From the NCBI RefSeq assembly GCF_943913695.1, contig NZ_CALTZE010000152.1, positions 1 to 7,863 of the forward strand: a stretch of 7,863 bases of DNA, in the 5' to 3' direction. A model generated the notes under the pieces. That model saw only the letters and a program-made list of their open reading frames with translations. It made no database searches and was not told the origin of the DNA. This DNA comes from an uncultured Marmoricola sp. (GTDB lineage: Bacteria > Actinomycetota > Actinomycetes > Propionibacteriales > Nocardioidaceae). The translations under genes and the position numbers were made by a program. Position 1 is the stretch's first letter, and each line of letters begins with the position of its first letter. Shown in pieces: positions 1-5,526 of the stretch.

Positions 1-42
1 CCGATGAACCACCCCACCCGCTTCTTCCCGTCCCCCGCTCCG

Positions 43-68
43 CTCCTCCCGAGAAGAACCGGGAGGGG
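43..68 (+). promoter_or_regulatory. Shine-Dalgarno of the TldE gene inside a potential hairpin
   Basis: A strong ribosome-binding sequence, GGGAGGGG (61-68), lies 6 bases before the GTG start at 75. The same bases can pair with CTCCTCCCG at 43-51: nine pairs including one G-U, with the 8-base loop AGAAGAAC (52-59). The Shine-Dalgarno would then be buried in a stem. The inverted repeat is seen directly. Control of translation is an inference, and in such GC-rich DNA a chance stem is possible. Confidence 0.4.
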
Positions 69-74
69 ACCCCG

Positions 75-1484
75 GTGAGCGACCAGCGACAGCTGCCCGA
101 GCAGGTCGTCCAGCGCGTGCTCGACGTGCTCCCCGGCGCCGAGGTCACCGCCCAGGTGGACCGCCACCGGCTCGCCCTGACCCGCTTCGCCACCTCGGTG
201 ATCCACCAGAACGTCGAGGACGACACGACCGGGGTGCGTCTGGTGGTGCACCACGACGGCCGCACGGCGTCCGGCAGCGCCACCGTCTCCTCACCCGACG
301 ACGTCGCGGGGCTCGTCGAGCGCGTGCGCGAGGCGGTGCGGGTCGCACCGCGCGACCCCACCTGGCCGGGGCTGACCCCCGCCTCCGCCGGGCGCCCCCG
401 GCCCGTCGGCGTCGACCTCGCCACGGCCGGTGCGACCCCCCAGGACCGCGCGGAGGTGGTCCGCGGCTTCGTCGAGGGCGCCGGTGGGCTGGAGACGGCC
501 GGCTACGTCCGCACCGTGCACCGCACCGGCGGCCTGGCGTCCTCCGGAGGCCGGGTCGTGGTCGGGGAGTCCACCGAGTGCGGGCTCTCCGCCATCGCCC
601 GCCACGACGACGCCGGCACGCGCTGGGACGGCCTGGCGCGGCTGGCCCCCCTCTCCCTCGCCGAGCTCGACGGCGAGCTGCTCGGCGCTCGCGCCGCGGC
701 CAAGGCCCGGGCGATGTCCGGCGCCGAGGAGCTGCCGGCCGGTCGCTACGAGGTGGTGCTGGAGCCCGGCGCCGTCTTCGACCTGCTCGGCAACCTCGCC
801 GCCCACGGCTACGGCGGCCGCGCCGTCGAGGAGGGCCGCTCCTTCGTCCGTCTCGGCGAGCAGCAGCTCGACCCGGCCGTGGACCTGGTCGACGACCCGT
901 CCGAGGTCGGGGTGACCTACGACGACGAGGGCACGCCCGCCCGGCTGCTCCCCTTGGTGGAGGCCGGACGCTCGGTCGGCGTCGCCACCGACCGGCGTAC
1001 GGCCCTGGCCCTGAGCGGCGACGCCGACACCAGCACCGGCCACAGCGCCCATGGCGGCTTCAGCTGGGGACCCGTCCCGCTGTACCTCGCCCTCCGGCCG
1101 TCCGGCGGCCCGGAGGAGGCCGCCACCGAGGTCGACGGCCCGGCGGCGGACTCGTCGGTCACCGACCTGGTGGCGGGGGTCGAGCGCGGGATCCTGGTGA
1201 GCGACTTCTGGTACACCCGCATGCTCGACCCGCGCTCGGTCTCCTTCACCGGATTGACACGCAACGGCACCTGGCTGGTGGAGGACGGCCGGATTACGCG
1301 GCCGGTGAGCAACCTGCGCTTCACCCAGTCCTACGTCGACGCCCTCGCGCCCGGCCAGGTGCGCGGGGTCGGCCGCACGGCGACACCGGTGCCCGGCGAC
1401 ACCTACTCCGCCAGCTCGCCCCGCTTCTCCTGCCCGGCGCTGCACCTGGCGTCGTGGAACTTCACCGGCGGCGCCTCGGGCTGA
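75..1484 (+). CDS. tldE: TldE/PmbA-type metallopeptidase partner subunit
   Basis: Predicted 469-residue protein of the TldD/PmbA family. TldD and TldE form a cytoplasmic heteromeric protease known in enterobacteria for trimming the microcin B17 precursor and degrading CcdA; the TldD subunit carries the zinc site. Family traits seen here are an N-terminal domain (about residues 35-95, with SVIHQNVEDD and a glycine-rich strand), a middle domain, and a C-terminal block around 366-410 (GVERGILVSDFWYTRMLDP, then SFTGLTRNG). The TldD motif HExxxH is absent: the equivalent stretch reads LLGNLAAHG (237-245), so the first His and Glu are replaced while a His (H244) remains. This favours the non-catalytic TldE type. 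GTG at 75 is chosen because of GGGAGGGG at 61-68; the frame is open further upstream. The tldD partner is usually adjacent and would lie off the left edge. The substrate in this organism is unknown. Confidence 0.85.
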   Translation: MSDQRQLPEQVVQRVLDVLPGAEVTAQVDRHRLALTRFATSVIHQNVEDDTTGVRLVVHHDGRTASGSATVSSPDDVAGLVERVREAVRVAPRDPTWPGLTPASAGRPRPVGVDLATAGATPQDRAEVVRGFVEGAGGLETAGYVRTVHRTGGLASSGGRVVVGESTECGLSAIARHDDAGTRWDGLARLAPLSLAELDGELLGARAAAKARAMSGAEELPAGRYEVVLEPGAVFDLLGNLAAHGYGGRAVEEGRSFVRLGEQQLDPAVDLVDDPSEVGVTYDDEGTPARLLPLVEAGRSVGVATDRRTALALSGDADTSTGHSAHGGFSWGPVPLYLALRPSGGPEEAATEVDGPAADSSVTDLVAGVERGILVSDFWYTRMLDPRSVSFTGLTRNGTWLVEDGRITRPVSNLRFTQSYVDALAPGQVRGVGRTATPVPGDTYSASSPRFSCPALHLASWNFTGGASG

Positions 1485-1511
1485 GGCCGACGCTCACACG
1501 CCGGCCTCAGC
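1480..1511. terminator. Bidirectional stem-loop holding both convergent stop codons
   Basis: GCTGAGGCCG (1480-1489) and CGGCCTCAGC (1502-1511) are perfect inverted repeats around a 12-base loop. The plus-strand stop TGA (1482-1484) is in the left arm and the minus-strand stop (1507-1509) is in the right arm. The 22-bp gap between the convergent genes is almost entirely this structure. There is no T-tract on either side, which is common for terminators of GC-rich actinobacteria. The stem is seen directly; termination is inferred. Confidence 0.6.
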
Positions 1512-2772
1512 GGCCGAAGTCGGCCTTGCGGATGAGCGCGTGGATCCCGGTGGTCCGGTCGACGACCTGCGAGACCTCGAAGTCAGTCGCGGCCGAGAGG
1601 TAGGCGTAGGCCACGGGCCCGGCCATGCCCAGCTCGTCGGTGAGGAAGGCCAGCGCCTCCCGCGTGGCCTGCTTCATGGCGACGTCGAGGTCGGTGCCGT
1701 TGCCGCCCCCCTCCGGCCCGTCGGGGTCGGAGAGGCCGATGGGGATCCAGTGCTCGGGGGTCTCGGCGAAGGGGAAGTCGAAGGCCTGCCGCGGCACCCG
1801 CCGGCTACCGCGCTTGACCACCGTGAGCCGGAAGGTCGGTCGCAGCGAGCCCTCCATCGCAGTCAGGGCGACCTCGCCGTCGCCCTGCACCATGTGCGGG
1901 TCGCCGGAGAAGAACATCGCTCCGGGCACCTGCACGGGCAGGTAGAGGGTCGAGCCGACGCCGAGCTCGTTGATGTCGATGTTGCCGCCCGCGTCGGTGG
2001 GGGGCACCGAGTCGACCACCGCCGCGGTGTCGCGCGCGACGCCCATCAGCCCCATGAAGGGCCGCAGGTCGAAGCCGACGGGCACCTCGCCCGGCAGCCG
2101 CCCGCGCAGCCCGCGCCGGGAGCGCTCGACCGAGGCGAAGACGCTGATGTTGCCGCCCTGGTTGACGTACGCCGCGTTGGCCGGGTCGGCGACGAACTGC
2201 TCGGGATACTCCCCCGGGAGGGCGCCCTTGCCGTGGCGGTTGCTGATCACGCCGTAGGGCACTCGCAGCGGCAGGTCGAGCACCTCGATCTTGAGCACGT
2301 CGCCCGGCTCGGCACCGCGTACGGCGATCGGACCGGTCACGACGTGCGGGCCGGGTCCGTCATGGCGCGTGCGCCGGGCGACCGCGACGGCGTCGTCGAG
2401 GACGTGGCGGCGAGGGACGCCGTACTGCTCGAAGAAGCCGACGGGGTCCTGGCCCTGGTCCTCCAGCACGCCCTCGTGAGAGATGGTGTCGAGGGTGATG
2501 ACGTCGCCGGAGCGGACCACGGCGACGGGGTCGGTGTCGCGGTTGGGCAGGCGGCCCCAGAGCACCTCGTCGGCTCGCGCGGGCACGTAGCGACCTCGGG
2601 TGCGCCCGACCCCGGGCTGCAGCACCCGCGCCGGCGCGGGGCGCCTGGTCGCCGAGGCGGAGGAGACCAGGCCGCTGGCGCCCAGCGTGGAGCCGACGGC
2701 GGCGGCACCGAGGAGGGAGCGCCGCCCGAGCAGGGCGGTGGCGAGCGGCGTGGGGGCGGGCGAGGGGCGCAT
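1507..2772 (-). CDS. Tat-exported acetamidase/formamidase family protein
   Basis: Predicted 421-residue protein of the FmdA/AmdA family, whose members hydrolyse short amides such as formamide or acetamide to the acid and ammonia. Family blocks include VVTGPIAVRGAEPGDVLKIE (about 144-163), FFSGDPHMVQGDGEV (about 285-300) and FEVSQVVDRTTGIHALI near the C-terminus. The N-terminus looks like a twin-arginine signal: GRRSLLGAAAVG at 16-27, a hydrophobic stretch, and a likely cut after SSASA (residue 41). Export is unusual, since characterised family members are mostly cytoplasmic. ATG at 2772 is preferred because GGAGG (2777-2781) precedes it by 4 bases. A GTG at 2802 would add ten residues, has no comparable ribosome site, and would lengthen the signal peptide n-region. 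The gene is divergent from the membrane protein/TetR operon and shares its palindromic control region. The true substrate is unproven. Confidence 0.85.
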   Translation of the reverse strand: MRPSPAPTPLATALLGRRSLLGAAAVGSTLGASGLVSSASATRRPAPARVLQPGVGRTRGRYVPARADEVLWGRLPNRDTDPVAVVRSGDVITLDTISHEGVLEDQGQDPVGFFEQYGVPRRHVLDDAVAVARRTRHDGPGPHVVTGPIAVRGAEPGDVLKIEVLDLPLRVPYGVISNRHGKGALPGEYPEQFVADPANAAYVNQGGNISVFASVERSRRGLRGRLPGEVPVGFDLRPFMGLMGVARDTAAVVDSVPPTDAGGNIDINELGVGSTLYLPVQVPGAMFFSGDPHMVQGDGEVALTAMEGSLRPTFRLTVVKRGSRRVPRQAFDFPFAETPEHWIPIGLSDPDGPEGGGNGTDLDVAMKQATREALAFLTDELGMAGPVAYAYLSAATDFEVSQVVDRTTGIHALIRKADFGR

Positions 2773-2827
2773 GGGACCTCCGAGTCGGTGACGGGATCCC
2801 ACCCCACCAGCCGCAGGTTTCGGCCAC

Positions 2828-2857
2828 GTGACATTCCTAGAGTGATCACTCTATTAT
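2828..2857 (+). promoter_or_regulatory. Sigma70-type promoter for a leaderless operon
   Basis: A -35 box GTGACA (2828-2833, one mismatch to TTGACA) is separated by 18 bp from a -10 box TATTAT (2852-2857). The expected transcription start, 7-8 bases after the -10, falls at 2864-2865, on the A of the ATG at 2865. No Shine-Dalgarno precedes that ATG, so a leaderless mRNA, common in actinobacteria, is likely. The AT-rich patch 2831-2861 stands out from its surroundings. No convincing -35/-10 pair was found for the divergent minus-strand gene; TAGAGT (2853-2848) is only a weak -10 candidate. Confidence 0.7.
2838..2853. promoter_or_regulatory. Perfect 16-bp palindromic operator, probable TetR site
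   Basis: TAGAGTGATCACTCTA is a perfect palindrome with each half site 8 bp long. It fills most of the spacer between the -35 (2828-2833) and -10 (2852-2857) boxes and overlaps the -10 by two bases, a placement that would block RNA polymerase when occupied. TetR-family regulators bind such palindromes as dimers, and one is encoded two genes downstream at 3554. Binding by that regulator is inferred from position. Whether the divergent amidase gene is also controlled is open. Confidence 0.7.
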
Positions 2858-2864
2858 TACTGCC

Positions 2865-3554
2865 ATGACGACCTACACGCTGCGCGACCGCGGCCACGAC
2901 CTCACGGTCGAGACGTGGACCGAGCGAGGCAAGAAGCCCAACCACGCCCGGTTGCTCGTCGACGGTCACGAGGTCGACCACGCGCAGACCGACGAGATCG
3001 GCGACGTACGCCTCGCCCGCGACAGCGAGCACCACACCAAGGTGTCGTGGTGGTGGCGCGGTCGGCTCGCAGGCGTCGCGCTCGTCGAGTCCGGTCTCGC
3101 GGAGGAGGCGCACCGGCGGGTGCCCTACGTCCCACCCCCGGGCACCCGCGCTGCGCGCTGGCACGCGTGGGGCGAGGCGCACCCGCGGCTCTGGGCGCTG
3201 CGCCACGTGCTGGGCTGGGCGGCCGGCACCCTGGTGGCGCTGCTGGGGATCAACATCGCGATCCGCCTGATCACGAGCTGGTTCTCCCTCGACTGGCTGC
3301 CGAGCCTGCCCGACCTCCCCGACCTCCCCTCGATCCCCTGGCCCGACGCACCCGGCTGGTGGACGGCGTTCTGGACCTGGTTCGGCGACGCGCTCACCCG
3401 GCTCATCGAGCTGCTGGTCGGCTGGGTGCCCGACGAGCCGTGGATCAAGTACGTCGTCGGGTTCCTCGTCGCCGTGGCCGTCGCCGTCAGCGAGGTCCGC
3501 AAGCGCGAGCGCCGGCGCCGCGAGGACGCGGTCGCGCGTCGGCAGGACTCCTGA
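2865..3554 (+). CDS. Unknown two-helix membrane protein, first gene of a TetR operon
   Basis: Predicted 229-residue protein of no family I recognise. Residues 1-110 are polar and look soluble, with likely beta strands (YTLRDRGHDLTVETWTE; TKVSWWWRGRLAGVALVES). A hydrophobic helix lies at about 115-137 (VLGWAAGTLVALLGINIAI). It is followed by a tryptophan/proline-rich loop with LPx repeats (LPSLPDLPDLPSIPWP, about 145-160), an amphipathic stretch rich in W and F (164-188), a second helix at about 195-210 (YVVGFLVAVAVAV), and a strongly basic tail (VRKRERRRRE). No enzyme or transporter motif is visible. The ATG is supported by the promoter lying directly upstream and is probably leaderless. Its stop overlaps the tetR start by one base (TGATG), indicating co-transcription. 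The regulator next door suggests a role in a condition-dependent response, possibly at the membrane; the function is unknown. Confidence 0.8.
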   Translation: MTTYTLRDRGHDLTVETWTERGKKPNHARLLVDGHEVDHAQTDEIGDVRLARDSEHHTKVSWWWRGRLAGVALVESGLAEEAHRRVPYVPPPGTRAARWHAWGEAHPRLWALRHVLGWAAGTLVALLGINIAIRLITSWFSLDWLPSLPDLPDLPSIPWPDAPGWWTAFWTWFGDALTRLIELLVGWVPDEPWIKYVVGFLVAVAVAVSEVRKRERRRREDAVARRQDS

Positions 3555-4150
3555 TGGCACGCACCGTCGACCCCGCCAAGCACGCCGCGAAGCGCGCTCG
3601 GATCCGCGACGCCGCGGCGGGCGTCTTCGCCGAGCGGGGCTATGACGGCGCCTCCACCGAGGCGATCCGGCGCGCCGCCGGCGTCGGCTCCGGCACCCTC
3701 TTCCACTACTTCGGCGACAAGCGCTCGGTGATGATCGCCATCTTCGAGGCCTCGCAGGAGGGTGACGAGCAGGTGGTCGCCTCGCTCGACACGACGCGAC
3801 CGGTCGAGGAGCTGTGGCGCCTGCTCGACCACGTGCTCGAGGGCGTCGAGCACCCCTGGGCACCCGGGCTGGTGGTGGCGATGATGCAGCTGGCCACCCG
3901 CGACGCCGACTTCGCCGCGCTGCTCGAGGCGGGCGACGTACGGCTGCGCGAGGCCTTCGCCGCCCTCGTCGCCGCCGCCCAGGCCTCGGGGGCGGTCGAC
4001 GCGTCGCTGGTCCCGGCGCGTGCCGGGCGCTGGCTGCTCTCCCTGACCGACGCGCTCTACCTGATGGTGGGCGAGGAGTCCGTCGACCCGGCGGCCGAGA
4101 CCGCCGAGCTGCGGCTCCTGATCACCCGCTACCTAGGCTTGGCCGCGTGA
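3554..4150 (+). CDS. TetR-family transcriptional regulator
   Basis: Predicted 198-residue protein, the usual size for TetR-family dimeric repressors. The N-terminal DNA-binding domain spans about 13-60, with the helix-turn-helix TEAIRRAAGVGSGTLFHYFG (35-54) matching the family pattern, including the typical GTLFHYF recognition helix. The C-terminal part (about 85-198) is helical and variable, as expected for a ligand-binding and dimerisation domain; its ligand cannot be read from sequence. The start ATG overlaps the upstream stop (TGATG) and has AGGA at 3544-3547 with a 6-base spacer. The stop overlaps the reductase start by four bases. The gene lies inside the operon headed by the palindrome at 2838-2853, so negative autoregulation is the likeliest arrangement. 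The divergent amidase gene is another possible target. Confidence 0.92.
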   Translation: MARTVDPAKHAAKRARIRDAAAGVFAERGYDGASTEAIRRAAGVGSGTLFHYFGDKRSVMIAIFEASQEGDEQVVASLDTTRPVEELWRLLDHVLEGVEHPWAPGLVVAMMQLATRDADFAALLEAGDVRLREAFAALVAAAQASGAVDASLVPARAGRWLLSLTDALYLMVGEESVDPAAETAELRLLITRYLGLAA

Positions 4151-5097
4151 GCGAGATGACCTACCGACCGCTGGGCCGCTCGGGACTGATGGTCAGCGCC
4201 GTCGGCATCGGGTGCAACGCCTTCAGCCGCCGCGTCGACCTCGACGGCGTACGCGACATCCTCGACGCCGCCCAGGACACCGGCGTGACGCTGCTCGACA
4301 CCGCCGACATCTACGGCGTCGAGCCCGGGGCGAGCGAGGAGCTGCTCGGCCAGGCACTGCAGGGACGTCGCGAGGAGTTCGTGCTCGCGACCAAGTTCGG
4401 TGCCGACATGCAGGGCCGCAACGGCGCCGACCACGGCGTGCGGGGATCGCGCCGCTACGTGCGCCGCGCGGTCGAGGCGAGCCTGCGACGGCTGCGCACC
4501 GACCACCTCGACCTCTACCAGATCCACGTGCCCGACCCGGTCACCCCGATCGCCGAGACCCTCGGCGCGCTGAGCGAGCTGGTGCGCGAGGGCAAGGTCC
4601 GCTACGTCGGCTGCTCCAACTTCTCCGGCTGGCAGGTCGCCGACGCGGCCTGGACCGCGGAGACCCGCGGCCTGGAGCCCTTCGTCTCCGCGCAGAACCG
4701 CTACTCCCTGCTCGACCGCAGCCTCGAGCGCGAGGTCGTGCCCGCCTGCGAGCGCTTCGACCTCGGAGTGCTGCCCTTCTTCCCGCTGGAGTACGGCCTG
4801 CTCACCGGCAAGTACTCCCGCGACGCCGCCGCCCCCTCCGACTCCCGCGCCGCCCTCGACCCGAGCCGCTCCCAGTGGCTCGCCGAGGCCGACTGGGACC
4901 GCATCGAGTCGCTCACGGCGTACGCCGCAGCGCGCGACGTCGAGCTGCTCGACGTCGCCATCTCCGGCCTCGCCGCCCAGCCCACCGTCTCCAGCGTCAT
5001 CTCCGGCGCTACCCGCGGTGAGCAGGTGCGCCGCAACGCCGCCGCCCTGGCCTGGCAGCCGACGCCCGACGACCTCGCCGAGCTCGCCGAGCTCTGA
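4147..5097 (+). CDS. Aldo/keto reductase, NADPH-dependent type
   Basis: Predicted 316-residue (beta/alpha)8-barrel oxidoreductase that would reduce aldehydes or ketones with NAD(P)H. The catalytic tetrad is complete: D51 and Y56 in LLDTADIYG, K83 in ATKFG, and H127 in YQIHVPDP. Other family marks are YRPLGRSGLMVSAVGIG at the N-terminus, VRYVGCSNFSGWQV, SAQNRYSLLDR, PFFPLEYGLLTGKY, and the C-terminal cofactor-binding segment SVISGATRGEQVRRNAAAL. The start is taken as GTG 4147, which overlaps the tetR stop (GTGA); an ATG at 4156 is the alternative. Neither has a strong Shine-Dalgarno, so translational coupling to tetR is likely. As the last gene of the TetR operon it probably processes the inducing compound or a product of it. 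The substrate is unknown. A 27-bp repeat array begins right after its stop codon. Confidence 0.92.
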   Translation: MSEMTYRPLGRSGLMVSAVGIGCNAFSRRVDLDGVRDILDAAQDTGVTLLDTADIYGVEPGASEELLGQALQGRREEFVLATKFGADMQGRNGADHGVRGSRRYVRRAVEASLRRLRTDHLDLYQIHVPDPVTPIAETLGALSELVREGKVRYVGCSNFSGWQVADAAWTAETRGLEPFVSAQNRYSLLDRSLEREVVPACERFDLGVLPFFPLEYGLLTGKYSRDAAAPSDSRAALDPSRSQWLAEADWDRIESLTAYAAARDVELLDVAISGLAAQPTVSSVISGATRGEQVRRNAAALAWQPTPDDLAELAEL

Positions 5098-5107
5098 CCC
5101 CTCAGGG

Positions 5108-5323
5108 TGGTCGAGGCGCGAGCACCCCGCACGGTGGTCGAGGCGCGAGCACCCCGCACGGTGGTCGAGGCGCGAGCACCCCTCACGCTGGTCGAGGCGC
5201 AAGCACCCCTCACGGTGGTCGAGGTGCGAGCACCCACTGGGCTGGTCGAGGTGCGAGCACCCCTCACGGCGGTCGAGGTGCGAGCACCCATTGGGCTGGT
5301 CGAGGTGCGAGCGCAGCGAGCCT
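5108..5323. repeat. Tandem array of eight 27-bp units
   Basis: Eight head-to-tail units start at 5108, 5135, 5162, 5189, 5216, 5243, 5270 and 5297. The core is TGGTCGAGG(C/T)GCGAGCA, followed by about ten less conserved bases. Units 1 and 2 are identical. Units 1-4 carry GGCGC and units 5-8 carry GGTGC. In units 5-8 the tails alternate (ACTGGGC or ATTGGGC against CTCACGG), giving a 54-bp higher-order period. CCCCTCAGGG at 5098-5107 looks like the tail of a decayed unit, so the array touches the reductase stop codon. Within a unit, GGTG.TCG can pair with CGA.CACC. There are no spacers, so it is not CRISPR. The function is unknown. Confidence 0.95.
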
Positions 5324-5330
5324 CGAGACC
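5298..5330. repeat. REP-like inverted repeat ending the 27-bp array
   Basis: The last 27-bp unit differs from the others by continuing into an inverted copy: GGTCGAGG (5298-5305) pairs with CCTC-GA-GACC (5321-5330, two-base bulge) around a core containing GCGAGCGCAGCGAGC. Extragenic palindromes of this GGTCGAGG...GAGACC kind resemble dispersed REP-type elements. That this is a member of a dispersed family in this genome is an inference. Confidence 0.55.
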
Positions 5331-5353
5331 CCCGCACCCGACGTACCACCGCT

Positions 5354-5391
5354 CCCCCCGCCTCACCGCAGATCCATGGAGGAACGGGGGG
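5354..5391. terminator. GC-rich hairpin between the two repeat arrays, possible terminator
   Basis: CCCCCCGCCTC (5354-5364) can pair with GAGG-AA-CGGGGGG (5379-5391): eleven pairs with a two-base bulge and a 14-base loop. It lies between the convergent reductase and formylglycine-generating enzyme genes, where a shared terminator would be expected. There is no T-tract. The pairing is seen directly; the role is inferred. Confidence 0.35.
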
Positions 5392-5402
5392 CCGCTCGCG
5401 AG

Positions 5403-5515
5403 TGACTGGTCGGCCCTCGGAACTGACTGGTCGGCCCTCGGAACTGACTGGTCGGCCCTCGCAACTGACCGCTCGGCCCTCGTAACTGACTGGTCGGCCC
5501 TCGGAAGTGACTGGT
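5403..5515. repeat. Tandem array of 21-bp units, five full plus one partial
   Basis: Units begin at 5403, 5424, 5445, 5466 and 5487, each TGACTGGTCGGCCCTCG or close to it, followed by four bases such as GAAC, CAAC, TAAC or GAAG. A partial unit begins at 5508. A degenerate piece (GGCCGCTCGCGAG, 5390-5402) precedes the array. Units 1 and 2 are identical; unit 4 reads TGACCGCTCGG. The array ends about 10 bp from the stop codon of the minus-strand gene at 5527, so it would lie in that gene's 3' untranslated region. The 21-bp period is two turns of B-DNA, placing all units on one face of the helix. The role is unknown. Confidence 0.95.
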
Positions 5516-5526
5516 GGGCGGGGGGA

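Noticed and set aside
2..7. Possible last codon and TGA stop of an upstream tldD gene
   Set aside because: Only one sense codon and the stop are inside the window; nothing can be identified from them.
291..1445. Minus-strand open frame opposite the TldE gene
   Set aside because: It has a low-complexity, Ala/Gly/Arg-rich translation typical of antisense frames in GC-rich genes. The plus strand has family motifs and a ribosome site.
2773..2802. Upstream GTG start for the amidase at 2802
   Set aside because: It lacks a clear Shine-Dalgarno, whereas ATG 2772 has GGAGG close by and gives a better Tat n-region.
2825..2830. CACGTG palindrome upstream of the -35
   Set aside because: A six-base palindrome is expected by chance in GC-rich DNA and has no second copy in the control region.
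1540..2868. Plus-strand open frame opposite the amidase gene
   Set aside because: It is a shadow of the amidase coding strand, with no family features, and it runs across the operator and promoter.
2915..4150. Long plus-strand frame that would extend the TetR protein far upstream
   Set aside because: The part before 3554 is out of frame with the membrane-protein gene and Arg/Pro-rich. The TetR domain starts properly at ATG 3554 with AGGA upstream.
4129..5349. Minus-strand open frame with repeated CSHLD-type peptides over the 27-bp array and the reductase
   Set aside because: It is antisense to the well-supported reductase, and its repeats come only from the DNA array.
5108..5515. Possible CRISPR array
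   Set aside because: The units are contiguous with no unique spacers, the lengths are 27 and 21 bp without gaps, and no cas genes are near.
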